Notes: generated by a model from the sequence alone, not told the origin. A stretch of 64,000 bases of DNA from Apiosordaria backusii (GCA_030549205.1 JAUKTV010000021.1:248001-312000); one strand, 5' to 3'; positions 1-11,638 are shown, counted from the first letter of the stretch. Translations and numbers: made by a program.

Positions 1-570
1 TAACTTAATAATACTTTAATAGTATATACTTAATATAATTATAAAAGATTAAGTTATAAATAATAATTATAAAGCCTATATTATTATTAAATAGTAAAGT
101 AAAGCTTATTAAAATATATTTTAACTTTTTATTAATTCTTTTCATTTATAAAATCTTATAAATAGTTTTAATAAGTATTTTAATTTTAAGCTAATTATAA
201 TTTACTTATATAGTAAAAAATGTTAAATTTATAGTTTTTGAAAGTTTTAAAAACTAAGCTTTATTTTATATAATAAAATATTATAATTATTAATAGTAAT
301 AGTAATTAAAAAAATATTTTTATTTTTATTTTTTACTTACTTTAAGTTTAATAGAATTACTTATTGCATTAAAATTAAAATAAAAGTACTATTTTTAACC
401 TTTATAAGCTTATAATTTATAAGCCTTTAATACTTTATTAAGTTTAATTTTTATATACTTTATAATATAATAAATTTAAGAATAGATGTAAATTTAAACC
501 TTTATAAGCCTCTGGAAAATCTTATAAAAGTAAAGTAAATTTAGTCTTTACTTTAAAACCTTACTTTAAT
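1..570. other. AT-rich RIP-like block
   Basis: Very AT-rich sequence dense in TAA/TAT/ATA with stops in every frame. I see no gene. The composition fits ancient repeats eroded by repeat-induced C-to-T mutation. The last 15 bases (556-570) are the left target-site duplication of the repeat that follows. Confidence 0.7.
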
Positions 571-1941
571 GTCTTTCTAAGAAGTGAAGCTTTTAAAAAA
601 AATTTTCTTTTACAATGCTATATTTAGCGTTGGTTCTCTTTACAGTTAATCTAGTATGCTACTTAAACTGCCTAAGGCCACCATTATAGTCATATAATTA
701 TTACATACTTATTACGTACATATTATATAGCTAAACCTTTTACTGTTAAGTTTAATAATAAGCTTATATAATAATATTGTAATTAAACCTTTTAAACACT
801 TTCTTTATTACTGAATTACTTATAACTATACCGATAACTCCTTTACTAGCCTATACTAAGGTTAAGTATTAATACTTATATAAGGTTAAAAAGGATCTTA
901 TTTACTTTTTTTTACCTTTTCTTTTCTATATTACCTACTATATTCCTTTCTTATATTACCTACTATATTAAGACTTAACTAATTATAATATTAAGTATAG
1001 GTCTATTCTATACAATTTAATAACTAAAAGATAGTACTAATATAATGCTAATATATAATTATACCAAAAGCCTATAAGTATAAGATCCCAATATAGGATA
1101 GTAATAAGGTTAAATTAACCGATATAATAATAGCTATACCGAAGAAAGATAGTAAGGAGCGAAATATAGGCTTTACTTACACTTAGAATTTGGCTATATA
1201 TAAGCTTAATACTTTATCTATCGAACAATATATCGAACTCTATCGATTTAGATAAAGGTTGATTAAGCTTAATCGAGGATTATAGATTAATAATAATAAT
1301 ATAAGGACTTGGGATAAAGTATTTGTATAGAAGGATAAAGTAGAAGGATAGTTAGTAAAGCTAATATCGATTGTAAGTATAATAGTAAAGGCTAAGATGC
1401 TTTAATAGGTAGCCAGTTTAATGGTATACCAAATAACTTGAAAATACTATTATATTAATCGTAAGTATCTATATATTACGTCTTGTATATATACCACTGT
1501 GTGACGAACCCCTGATCAGAACCTCTGAAAGGGATACACAGTTGAAGGTAACTTCTGATAGTAATGGTTCGGTGCAGCTAAACAGTGCACAACAAGATGT
1601 CTCAATGTAAACACAAGATACCGTGAATACAAGCTGTGATTGCATACTGCGGAACTATCTACAAGCTATCTAGTTCCTCCGTATATATAGACCTTTTCCT
1701 AGTCGTGCTCACCTTGCTCAGTGCCCCGAGCACACTGATCACTCCGCTTGGTCTGCTCAGTGCTCCAAGCAGACTGAGCATCCCGCTCAGTCTGTTCAGC
1801 GTCCTGAGCACACTGATCAACCGTTCCTTACCGTGATTGGCTCTCCTAGGTGTATTCCTGATTGGTCCTTACTTTCCGTGGTTCCACAACCAATCGTTAT
1901 TCTCGTCCATATACCAGGGTTGTGACACACTGAACCTTAAG
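571..1941 (+). repeat. GTCTC/TTAAG repeat, copy A (split by solo LTR)
   Basis: One of five related ~0.95-1.0 kb repeats in the window. All begin with GTCTCTCT or a near variant plus a GTGGAGCTTCC-like start, and end in CCGAACCTTAAG or a close variant. Copy A is flanked by an exact 15-bp direct repeat, AAACCTTACTTTAAT, at 556-570 and 1942-1956. A solo LTR plus its 5-bp duplication interrupts it near its 3' end, so the element itself is about 938 bp. Inside are a TATATAAGG box near 880 and a short CTATATTACCTACTATATT tandem. No intact reading frame remains. Confidence 0.75.
1500..1927 (-). mobile_element. Solo LTR of the Gypsy family
   Basis: Reverse-strand relative of the 393-bp LTRs at 12781 and 19674. 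The stretch at 1500-1680 matches them closely and the other edge again reads TTGTGACA. It is flanked by a 5-bp duplication, CACTG (1495-1499 and 1928-1932). At 428 bp it is longer than the intact LTRs because its middle (about 1690-1840) carries extra GC-rich repeats around GAGCACACTGATC and CTCAGTGC. No internal element remains, as expected after LTR-LTR recombination. It is not RIP-mutated although it sits in RIP-mutated DNA. Confidence 0.85.
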
Positions 1942-1956
1942 AAACCTTACTTTAAT

Positions 1957-2362
1957 AAATAAGGTTTAAAATTAATAATTTAATAGCCTATTTATAATAT
2001 AATCTATAATAAATTTAAACTGTTATTTATGAAAAGCTTTAACTTTAAATTTATAAGTCTATAACTTAATTAAATATTTTCTTTATAATTTATTAAAATA
2101 AATATAATTAATTATAAAGTTAAAGACTTTATAAATAATACTTATATATTAGCTTATAATATAGTAAAAGTTTTATATATAATACTTATAATTTAATACT
2201 AAGGTATTAAAATATAGTACCTTATAGATACTATAAAATACAAATATAATAAGTAAATAATTATATTATAGTATTAACCTTTTATAAATTTACTATAATA
2301 CTTTTTATAATAAGGTTTATACTTAACCTTTACTATATATTTATTAACTAATATACAGTACT
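1957..2362. other. AT-rich block
   Basis: AT-rich filler between repeat copies A and B. I see no gene. It ends with the left 15-bp duplication (2348-2362) of copy B. Confidence 0.6.
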
Positions 2363-3373
2363 GTCTCTCTAAAAAGTGGAGCTTCCAAAAAAGAATTTCT
2401 TTTATAACGTTATACCTAGCGTTGGTTCTCTTTACAGTTGATCTAGTATACCACTTAAAACTGCCTAAAGCCTGCCTACCGTTATAGTTATATAACTATT
2501 ATATACTTATCATATACTTATTATATAGCTGAACCTTCTACTGTTAAGTTTAATAATAAGCTTATATAATAATATTATAGCTAAACCTTCTAAATATCTC
2601 CTTTATTATTAAATTACTTATAACTACGCTAATAACTTCCTTACTAGCCTACGTTAAGGCTAGATACTAGCACTTATATAAGGTTAAAAAAAATCCTATC
2701 TACTACTTTTCTTTCTTTTCTATATTACTTATTATATTCCTTTTCTATATTACCTACTATATTACTTTCCTATATTACCTACTATATTACTTTCCTATAT
2801 TACCTACTATATTAAAACTTAATCGACTACTTATAGTATTAAGTATAGGTCTATCCTATATAATTTAATAATTAAAAGATAGTATTAATATAATAGCAGT
2901 ATATAATTTACTATATTAAAAGCCTATAAATATAAGATCTTAAAGTTAGATTACTATAAGCACTTTGAATTAGCCGATATAATAATAGCTATATTAAAGA
3001 AAGATAGTAAAAAGTAAAAGAATATAAACGTCGTTTATATTTAAATATATACTATATACGTTATTACTACTTTATTTATCGACTAATATACTAGACGTTA
3101 TTAATTTAAATAGGATTTAATCGATCTTAATGTAAACTAGTAGATTAAAAAAGATAATATAAAGACTTAGGATAAAGTCTTTAAACAGAAGGATAAAGTA
3201 AAAGGATAGTTAGTAAAGCTAATATCGATTGTAAGTATAATATTAAAGGCTAAGATGCCTTAATAGGTAGTTAATTTAATAGTATATTAAATAACTTAAA
3301 GATACTGTTTAGTATTATATTAATCATAAGCATCTATATATTACGTCTTATATATATACTAACAAACCTTAAG
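2363..3373 (+). repeat. GTCTC/TTAAG repeat, copy B
   Basis: Starts GTCTCTCTAAAAAGTGGAGC and ends AACAAACCTTAAG. It is flanked by 15-bp direct repeats CTAATATACAGTACT (2348-2362) and the same with one C-to-T change (3374-3388). At 1,011 bp it is the longest copy, mostly because the CTATATTACCTACTATATT tandem near 2735-2815 has more units than in the other copies. Confidence 0.75.
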
Positions 3374-3388
3374 CTAATATACAGTATT

Positions 3389-5215
3389 TTATATACCTTA
3401 ATAAATAAATAGACTAAAGTATAATTTAATTAACCTTAAGATTTACTAAACTTTATAAATTACTTATTAAACTTTCTATAATTTCTGACTTATGAAACCT
3501 ATAGACTTATAATTTAATATAGTAATAATATATCTACTTAACTATAGGCTTATTAGTTTTAGGCTAATTTAATTAACTTAATAGTTAACTATAGGTCTTA
3601 TAGGTAATTAAGTTAATATAGTTTATAGTTTTTTAAAGATTGACTTATAGTTATATAAAAGAGCTATAAAGCTAAGTACCCTTAATTTAAAATGCAAGTT
3701 AATATAAAGTTAAGGTTAGGCTATTTATACTGCCTATAATAGTAGGCTTTAGTAGCCTATATATAAAATTATAAGCAGTTTAGCTTATTAGTTAGTAAAA
3801 TATTAGCTTTTAAATAGCTCTGTAGTAAAGTAAGGTACTGGGCAAATGCCGGATAGCTAACGGGTAGGCTTTCCAACTTAAAGTTCTACTATATAGTATA
3901 ATAGCAGCTACCTACTATAAACTTAGGCCTTATAGGGACCTAATTTAATATTAAAAAGTAATATAAAAGTAAAAGGCAAGATATAAGTAAGCTTCTTATA
4001 TTAAAAAACTATAATTATAATTTTGCTTTAATTAAAGTTTTAAGGAGGAAAAAGTAAGTATATACAAAGGTAATTTATAAATTAGCAATTTTAAGGAAGA
4101 ATATAAAGGTAAAGTATATTGAATTTATATTTTTATATTTTTATATTAAAAGGTAAGAAGAGTAATAATATTAAATTATTATTTTAAAATATAAAGTAAA
4201 GAAAGGAAGAAGAAGATAAAAAAAGAAGATATATTAATAGTAAATTAATAATAAGTATATATATTATTTTCATATTATATAGTAAGTATTATAAAAAATG
4301 AAAATAAAGATAGGATTAAAGGTAAATATAAAACAGATTTCTTTTTATATTTAGTTTTTATTATTATGGGAGATTAGGGAAGAAGGATAAGGATAAAAAA
4401 AGAAACATTTATTAAAACTTAATTACTTTCTATTTTTATTTATATAAACCTTTAAGTGAGTATAAATATTATTGTAGGGTATTAGGAGGGAAAGCTTATT
4501 TAAAAGGTTAGGTAGGAGAAATTTTACTATAAATATAAAAGAGGGTAGGTCAACTATCTTTAAGCGAGGCTATGTAACAGGGCCATAGTAAGTCTATCTT
4601 ACTTTGCCTTAACTAATACAGGATCTTTCTCCTTTGACAGGGCCAAGCAGGTTAGCTTTTTAACGCAAGATAATACGTAAAGTAACTAAAAAAGAATAGG
4701 AGTAGAATTAAGCCAATATGAAAGTAAAAAGGAAAGATAAAATATAAAGTAATTTAAAGTTATTCTTTTAAGTAGTTATTATATAGACAATTATACTTTA
4801 ATAGTAAAAATTTTAATTTTATTAAAGGAAAAAGTTTAATAAAACAATCAGTAAAGAAAGTAAGGTAATTAAACATAACTTAAATTTGTAATTTTTAATA
4901 AAACTATAATAAAAGCATTATATATATAATAAAATAAATAATAAATAAAAAGTAAAAATAAAAAGAAGATAGTATAATAGAAATAAAGTAAAAAAGCTAT
5001 TACAGTTTTTAAATATATATTAAATAAAATAGTCGATAAAAATATATTATTTAAAATTTAAAACTTTATTATAAAAAGTATAGAATAATTTTTTATTAAT
5101 TAGTTTATTTTATAAAAGATAGTTAATTTAATTTACATTCATATAATAAGACTGAGTTAAGTATTAAGTGGGTTAATTTGAAGAGTTAGAGTTAAGAATA
5201 AGGGCTAAATTAACG
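3389..5215. other. AT-rich RIP-like block
   Basis: Gene-free AT-rich sequence. A less mutated patch lies around 4550-4690, containing a short inverted pair AACAGGGCCA / GACAGGGCCA. I could not assign it to any family. Confidence 0.6.
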
Positions 5216-5960
5216 CCGTTATACAAGGTTTAGCGTTTTACTGGATTGGGTGCTTCTGTAAGAACACCTAATCCGGTAACGACTCTCTAGGCGCGTTAAT
5301 GCCGTCCTTGAAGACAGATAAGAGAAGGTGTTCGATCGCATACACTGGATTCTGAGAAGCAGTCTCAGAATTCTGATATCCTTTTAGGAAGGTAGTCCAC
5401 TGGTCTGTGTGTGGCTACAGTGACTGCCGTCACAGGGGCGGCCCGGGGTGGGGAATGCCCAGAAAAGGCGCCAGCCAATCAGAAAGCGATCACTGGGAAC
5501 ATCAGAATGCGGTGAGGTGATCGGATCACTGCAGTGCAGTGATCGCGATAATGACCGCCGCTGAGGAAGGGGTATATAGTCCACAGTCTCTACGCCTACG
5601 GGCACCACTGTAGCTTCCTCAGCAAGCAATAAGGATCTTAGATAGTCAATTGAGCTACCTTGAGCTTACCTTTCGCATATTATTTTTGCGTGCATCTTTT
5701 GACTGCACACGGTTCAGAGCTACTCACGCTACCTTCAAAGGATCCCTCTCAGACGACGAGTACGGGAATCGTAACAAGAGAGGAGGAGAACTTGTCCCAT
5801 TGTTGTTTAGTGAAGCTTCTTCCTCGTAGAGATCTGTAGTACTTACCAGCGGGCTGACGGCTCGCTGACCGCGTCAGATATAAAGTAGGCGAGATGTTAA
5901 CTCTTCGAACAGTGGTGCGGCGTACAATAAACCAGATTATTACACGATTATTATACAAGT
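5216..5960. repeat. GC-rich LTR-like relic
   Basis: A GC-rich, gene-free island with abrupt borders in AT-rich DNA. It resembles the Gypsy LTRs in style: a CCAATCAG box (about 5476), several GATCAC motifs and a GTATATAGT TATA-like box (5572-5580). It contains a 39-bp hairpin at 5239-5278 and a perfect palindrome at 5524-5544. I found no TG...CA ends with a target duplication, so 'solo LTR or LTR fragment' is an inference. Confidence 0.35.
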
Positions 5961-6100
5961 CTACTTAAAGCTCATCTGCCCTCTGCCAAGGCATCACCTA
6001 AACTCAAGCGCTAACTTATAGCGCTCATGCCCCAAAATCCAGCACAGATTTCTTTCACTCAGCACCTGCAGGCTACAATATAAATTCGTTTTGCTCATTG

Positions 6101-6955
6101 TCACCTTTCAAGCAGGCCATCTTCCTCTAGACACCTGAGATGATCTCGATACCTCTTCATCAGGAATTTCAGATCGAAAGGTTCTAACTCTTTGGCTTCT
6201 TCCTTTGACGCGTGTTCATCAACCCGCTCAAAGTCCACGACTACAATGGCGCCATTCACCAGGCGGAAGTTATCGAGCTTCAGGTCGCTGTGAGAGATTT
6301 GTAGCTCAGCGAGCGCGCAAAGCGCCTGATGAAGGAGCGGCCGAAGTTCGTCCTCTTCCAGTGTAGCTCCCTGCGGCTCCGCAAGACACTCCCCTCCAAC
6401 ATCCGAGAGAATTAGGGCACGGGCACCATCATACTCAATCTGGCCATAGCACACCGGAATGACGTGGCCCTGCAAGCAGCGCAGCTTGTCGTATGTGGCC
6501 AGCTCGGTATTGAATTCCTCTTCCCAGCCCTCCTTCTCCTTCTTCAGGACGATATTCGGCGGCAGATACCATTCTGGAAAGGTCGACTGAGCCCAGTGTC
6601 GAAGAGGCAGTGGGCACAAACAAAGGAGAGCTTGCACGATGATATCGAGACTGGAGGAATTGATTCGGAGCCGGAGGACATTAGAATGTATCGAGTCGGC
6701 CTGGGTGCCCGTAGCAGATATGACGCGACTCCTGAACCGGAAGTACTGGTCGGGGTCGACGTTTGTTAGTGAAATTGGAGGCCAACTTTGGGTAGGAAGG
6801 CAACATACGATTGTTTTCTTAAGCAGGGGGTGCCGATTCAGGCCCTCGCCATTTCGATCGCGATCCTCGCAGTCACTCTCCTGATGCATCTCTCCGATGG
6901 CGGTGCGGAATGGTCGGAAAGAGTTTGAGAAACAAGTTTGGGAATCGTACGACAT
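6101..6955 (-). CDS. Small protein-kinase-like / phosphotransferase-like protein
   Basis: Encodes 284 aa from the ATG at 6955, or 262 aa from the ATG at 6887-6889. The frame opens further upstream but has no earlier ATG. A VLKKEKEG segment fits the ATP-binding lysine strand, and YGQIEYDGARALILSDVGG fits the hinge. The catalytic loop HSDLKLDN (about 6276-6300) has Ser in place of Arg of HRD, and a VVDFERV segment stands where DFG would be. This fits the small single-domain fungal kinase-like proteins rather than a classical regulated kinase. The DFE replacement of DFG makes the activity uncertain. It is a lone gene at the edge of an AT-rich block, with no visible intron. Substrate unknown. Confidence 0.7.
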   Translation of the reverse strand: MSYDSQTCFSNSFRPFRTAIGEMHQESDCEDRDRNGEGLNRHPLLKKTIVCCLPTQSWPPISLTNVDPDQYFRFRSRVISATGTQADSIHSNVLRLRINSSSLDIIVQALLCLCPLPLRHWAQSTFPEWYLPPNIVLKKEKEGWEEEFNTELATYDKLRCLQGHVIPVCYGQIEYDGARALILSDVGGECLAEPQGATLEEDELRPLLHQALCALAELQISHSDLKLDNFRLVNGAIVVVDFERVDEHASKEEAKELEPFDLKFLMKRYRDHLRCLEEDGLLER

Positions 6956-7754
6956 ATGTACACATCCAGAAGTATTATCACGGGAGGATCGAATTCGCGG
7001 ACATATACTATCCAATGCCTGAACGCAGCTAGAAAGTGTGAACTTCAATGCAAAATAAAATAGAGAGACGTGGCGGGGGTTTTGCAATTGAAAGCGGGAT
7101 TGCTAGTCTCGGAGGTCTCAGCTGCTATATCAGCGAGCTCAGACCACCGTGCCCGGGCACTTGGTGTACCAGGAGCGGTAACCGTAGTACACTGCCATGC
7201 GCGATGGGGGCGTACGCTGAAGCAGGATGCGTCACTGCGTGTCTGCCCTCCGCAGATCGTGACCAGCCTTATCCACCATGTAATTGTAGTTTGCTGGTGC
7301 GACGGTTTGGATCTGTGACGAGGTCGGGGATGAGGGCCGGTGGGTATGGCACGACCCGGAGTGTGCTTAGATAACCCTCCGCTTTCCTGGCGGGTGTGCG
7401 ACGAGGCAGAAGATGCATTGCCGAGAGTACTCGTGTCTCTCTCACAGGAACAGCGGGCAAATGATGTGAAAAGACGGTAGCGCAACAGGCGCGATTGCGG
7501 ACGCGTTGCGAAGAGTATGATGTGGTCCGATGCGGGGAGCAAAGACTGCTTAATGCATTATGCACGATTGCCCCACCTACGAGCATCACGTACCTCGCGG
7601 ACTGCGAATTTGGCAACTGTATCGGAATCTTGCTTACTAACTCCAGATGAAATGACATTATTCCAAATTGCTATGTGGTTTCCTCGCAACTAACACAACT
7701 GCGAAGCCCAAACACAGAGAAGAACCAAGTCCATCCCGACCCCAAACCAAGCAC
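6956..7754. other. Intergenic, no supported gene
   Basis: GC-balanced sequence with several mutually overlapping short frames on both strands. None has a recognisable domain or a clear lead, so I call none. It separates two minus-strand genes and probably holds the kinase-like gene's promoter. Confidence 0.5.
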
Positions 7755-9320
7755 TCAACCTCCAACGCCCCCATCCAGCACACTCGCAATCCACTCAGCA
7801 AATGGCCCCTGCATCCAATCTGCCAGCTCCCGTAGCGCAGCAACAATCGTATACAGTCCCTTTAGATCCGCCGTCTCCCCAAGCGTCACATCTCCCACGA
7901 CTTCCAACCGATCGCCCCGATCGCAAACAAACGACAGTACCCAGCTGTGTTCCACGATCAGCAGCAACGGCATGGTAATAAGCCTCGTATTAGCGTACAA
8001 CTTGCCGGCCGCCGCCATCAAAGCCATCATCCGCTCGTGCCACGCCGCCGTCCAGATGGCCAGCTGCACCCTGCCTACTTCGTTCGCGCCGTCAGCCTTG
8101 GTCTCAATGCTAATTCCTATCGGTCGCTCCATCAACGGTGGGTACAGCGTTTGGTTGATGCTCTGTTGGTCGAGCGGCTGGGAGAGGACGGTATTATGTA
8201 CGGCATGTGCTAGTTGTCGAAACCGCTCCCCTTTAGCCCCATCGCCCTGTCCCCCCACCACCCCCTCTCCCTCGTCATCCGGCTTGGGTACCAACACCAT
8301 TACAAAGTCTACCATCTTCTTGTCCGCGAACTCAGCGAGAGACAAGTCGCTCATGGGCGGGACGAAGGGCTTCGTGATCCGCGCCGTGGTGACGAGCTCG
8401 CGCTGCACGTGTGCGTGACCCTCCAACGCGAGCTCGAGTAACGGGCCGTGGACTTCCATGTTCCAAGCTGCTTCTGAGCGACCTAGCTCACGGCATGACT
8501 TAGCTTTGCGCTGGATCTTCCGCAAAGCAACGAGCTCCCCGAGGGCAAAAGCTCTGTGGTGCTCGTCAGCAGCCGAAGCGTCTCCAAGCGCGCGTGTTGT
8601 TGTGCCCCTCCTATTCCGAAACCACGTCTCCCTGAACTTATGTGCAACGGAGGCATTAATCTCGTTGCGGACTTCCCACGGAGCGATGCCCTCGTGATAG
8701 CCAGTGATGCCGTATAGCCGGTTGTAGAGGTCGCGGATGTCCTCGGGCAGCTGATCTGTCTTGTTGTCGTCGATCTGGACGTGGTGGATGGGCTTCTTAA
8801 GGGCTACCAGGCGTTGCGTCTTCTTTGTCGGACTTGTGCTGCGGGCGCGGGACGTGGTGGTCGAGGTGGTGGTCCGGGAGGCGGCTGACGCGCCAGAGGC
8901 TGAGCTTGCAACGCTTTGAGGAGGTCGAGGAGTCAATTGAGGGGTGTTGCTGATGATGTCAGCGGTGGTGTTGCGGCGAGGGGTTTGGTCGCTATCGGCG
9001 TCGGGCCGGGCGTCGGCGGCGCCAGCGAGGAACGGATCATCGTAGTCGTCGCGGCTGCGGTGGGAGAGCTTTATGCGCTTGGAAGGGGACTGCGACCGGT
9101 CGGATGCCGGAGGACTTGGCATGGCCGGCAGAGCTGTGTCGTCATCGCGCCGCTTTCGCTTGCTTGGAGGCGCGCCGGGGCTGTCGGCTCTGTCTGCGAC
9201 GGACTGGCTCTCGAAATGAAAGGCCACTGCGCGGCGCCACTGTTCGATAGACAGCCAGCTGTGAGATGAGTCGCAATGCTGCATCGGCTGCATAGACTGT
9301 GGGAGAGTTGAGGATATCAT
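7755..9320 (-). CDS. PD-(D/E)XK nuclease-like protein (fungal PDDEXK_12 type), intronless
   Basis: Encodes 521 aa from a clear ATG to TGA. Residues ~1-190 are low-complexity, rich in Ser/Thr/Pro, with two basic NLS-like patches (SKRKRRDDD and SPSKRIKLSHR). The C-terminal half carries family landmarks: WNMEVHGPLLELAL, then VTTARI, an Asp in KKMVDFV (about D338) and a SIETK motif (E406, K408). The D...ExK arrangement is the active-site signature of PD-(D/E)XK folds. The C-terminus has LGETADLKGLYTIVAALREL. A nuclear role is inferred from the basic patches; the biochemical role of this fungal family is not known to me. The gene at 44348 is a diverged paralogue with four introns, while this copy has none, which may reflect intron loss or retroposition. 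Confidence 0.72.
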   Translation of the reverse strand: MISSTLPQSMQPMQHCDSSHSWLSIEQWRRAVAFHFESQSVADRADSPGAPPSKRKRRDDDTALPAMPSPPASDRSQSPSKRIKLSHRSRDDYDDPFLAGAADARPDADSDQTPRRNTTADIISNTPQLTPRPPQSVASSASGASAASRTTTSTTTSRARSTSPTKKTQRLVALKKPIHHVQIDDNKTDQLPEDIRDLYNRLYGITGYHEGIAPWEVRNEINASVAHKFRETWFRNRRGTTTRALGDASAADEHHRAFALGELVALRKIQRKAKSCRELGRSEAAWNMEVHGPLLELALEGHAHVQRELVTTARITKPFVPPMSDLSLAEFADKKMVDFVMVLVPKPDDEGEGVVGGQGDGAKGERFRQLAHAVHNTVLSQPLDQQSINQTLYPPLMERPIGISIETKADGANEVGRVQLAIWTAAWHERMMALMAAAGKLYANTRLITMPLLLIVEHSWVLSFVCDRGDRLEVVGDVTLGETADLKGLYTIVAALRELADWMQGPFAEWIASVLDGGVGG

Positions 9321-10057
9321 AGGTTAACTTAAGGGAAGGATGGTGATGTGGTTCTTATTGTGCTTTGGAGTTTTGTTTACAACCCCCGGAGCGTGCGGAG
9401 AAATTAAGGGGATGGCGGGACAACAATCGGATTAGCGCCTTGGCGTTCTTAGTGTATGCCATTGGATCGCCCTCGGCATCCTAGGCGCCGGTAGCGTCAC
9501 CGTCCTCCATCGAAATATCTCGCTATTTTTGGGACATCCAAAGATCGCACGTGCGATGTGCGCCTGATGAATGCCTGGCCAAGTTTGATTCGTCCGAGGA
9601 GCCTTTGGGTAGTCAGACGTGCAATCCGCGTTGCTCCGTTCGGCACCTGCAACCCGTGTACCCTATCGGTGGGGGAAAAGGGGCGTGACTTGCCATCTGG
9701 ATAGATGCATTGCTTTTCTCCCTGGCAGAGAGGTATAATTACCTTGGTTGTATGGTGGCCTGACAAGTTGCAGGGGCTGTACGTAGGCATAGACAGAAGC
9801 ATCCCGACACTCTGCAGGCCATGTATAACCTCGCTGTTACCTGGAACATCCGACAACGGCGCCCTGAAGCCTTAGCCATGATGTAGGAATGTTCCCAACT
9901 GCAGTGTGATGTGCTGGGCCAAACTCATCCCTCCTCCCTGGAGTTCTCTACATGCCTTAGAGCTATGGAAGACAGACGGAAAGAAGAGCTCCTCGTATGC
10001 CGAGCATCCGGGGGGATAGCACAGCATTTGAAGGCCAGGATTTCAGAGTAATCACTA
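9321..10057. other. Intergenic, no supported gene
   Basis: GC-balanced, upstream of the nuclease-like gene. An open minus-strand stretch at 9497-9856 lacks an ATG and any recognisable domain, so I do not call it. Confidence 0.5.
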
Positions 10058-10500
10058 GCTGAAAGACCTATCAATCTTGATAGATAGCATTTGGACTAGG
10101 CTAAAAGTTGAAGTCTAAGATGGATACATTTAAGCCTTTAATTTAATGCCGTGAATCCTCTCTACGTGGTTCTTAAAGTAGTCTAGGTACTCGAACTTCA
10201 ACGCCCCCCCTTACACTTAGGATAGTTGTATACCATCTGCTTCGCAACGCTTATATGTTTCGCGTATGCCCTATCGAAGTAGTCGGACATCACAGCAGGT
10301 CGACAGTATTGAAAAGTCCTCTCTTCGTAGGATAGACCCTCATCCCCGATGCAGCGCGGGCATTAGGTTCTCTGCATCAAGAGCGGAAACGTGTCTGGCC
10401 CCCATGGTAGGTCAGTTCTGAACACGTTGGCAAAACTCAAGACGACGGAGAATATCCGGAGACTCTCCTCTGCAACACCCCAGATCGCGTCTTTCTTGGT
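10058..10500 (-). pseudogene. DUF3435-type C-terminal zinc-finger tail, remnant
   Basis: Reading the minus strand gives a CPRCIGDEGLSYEERTFQYC segment, then PAVMSDYFDRAYAKH and YPKCKGG. After a frame change in a run of seven Gs it continues with EYLDYFKNHVERIHGIKL. This C-x2-C plus late His pattern is the C-terminal finger region of fungal DUF3435 proteins, which belong to the tyrosine-recombinase superfamily. A stop precedes CPRC and the G-run breaks the frame, so it is dead. No N-terminal recombinase portion is visible next to it. A RIP-mutated copy lies at 12400-12755. Confidence 0.55.
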
Positions 10501-10605
10501 ATCGTGAGAATCCTTTAGCTTACTGTTGACATAACAATAGCACTATACCAGGTATCTGATGATCAGTCTATTGCAAGAGAAAGAGGAATCTAGCGGCCAA
10601 AACAC

Positions 10606-11638
10606 TCACACTCCAAGCTTGGCCGACGTATCATTCCCAGAGCGGACCAAACGGAGCTCTTGCCTCGTTTTCTTGGCCTTGTCTTTCACCTTCTCTTTCT
10701 GCCTAGAAGTGTCCGTGCTGTTGGAGTAACGATGCGACTTCCTGGGTCGGTGGGCATCGCGCGCCCGATTTTTCGCTTGAGCAGACGGATAGCCGCCTTC
10801 GTCACTCGATTCCTTCCCGCTTTCCATCTCCGCCGAAGGTCCGTCGTCCGGACCGAAGCTCCCAGAAGAGGGGAGGGAGGCCAGACGAAGTGGGCGGTTC
10901 GGGTCTGGCTTCCTGCTGTCGGGGTTTTGCTTCGATACGCCGCAGCCGCTCTTCCGCCTGATCAAATCTCTCTTCAGTTTGCTCTGCAGCTTGCAAGAGC
11001 TTTTCGGTGGTTGACCAAAGCTGGCTGCGCAGTTTTTGTTCTTGTGCCGTACTAGCATCTAGCAGCTCCCTCAGCTCCAGTTCACTTGCTTTTGCCGTCC
11101 GGAGACGCTCATTTAGTTGTTCGATTTCCTCATTCAACTGCTCAACAAGCTCCGCTTCGGCGTTTGCCTCGGCCTGAGCCTTTCTCTTTTCGCTTTCTAA
11201 ACTGCGTATCTGCTTCTGTAGTGACTGGATCTCGTCCTCGCACTTCGAGTGTTCATTAGAGAGTCGCTTGGTCTCGAGGCCATGATACTGTAGCTCTTGT
11301 TCGACTTCAACGGTGCTCGCAGGCGACATCTGCTCTCCATTCCCGGCCGGACTATGATTACTTGACGTTTCATCCGTGGGCTTCAAAGCCTTTTCTTCCA
11401 GGAGCCTCCGCGGCCGGCGTGTAGGGGCGATGGGGCAGGCTTTGTTGTCGTGAGCATCTCGCTTTATTTACTTGGCATGGCGGGCTCCCTCGTATTCTTC
11501 AACTTGAAGATCGTGGCCTGAGTCATCTGTGGATGATCGAGCTGTGTGCCGAGGTGGGGATTCGAAGACTTGTGCGATTTGCTTCACATTGTTTCTAGTC
11601 GAACTCTTGGTCCGGTCCATTGCCGATCCCTCCTCCAT
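10606..11638 (-). pseudogene. Coiled-coil protein gene, one intron and one frame break
   Basis: Proposed model: ATG at 11638; exon 1 to 11472; a 66-bp intron 11471-11406 (donor GTAAAT, branch-like CTCAC, acceptor GGAG); exon 2 from 11405. The intron is supported because the downstream frame has no ATG and splicing joins the frames as RHAK-LLEEKALKPTDE. Exon 2 encodes a long charged heptad coiled coil (Glu/Lys/Gln/Leu rich, about 11330-10960). At the run TTTT/GGGG (10921-10928; AAAACCCC on the coding strand) the coiled-coil frame runs on to an early stop. The -1-base alternative frame continues with a charged, Ser-rich, Lys-rich tail to TGA at 10606. A one-base indel (real or a sequencing error) is the simplest reading. 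Function unknown. Confidence 0.5.

Noticed and set aside
7045..7658. Several open frames on both strands
   Set aside because: They overlap each other, show no domains or splice logic, and some lack an ATG.
9497..9856. 119-codon minus-strand frame
   Set aside because: Starts without an ATG (TTG) and shows no recognisable domain or coding-like pattern.
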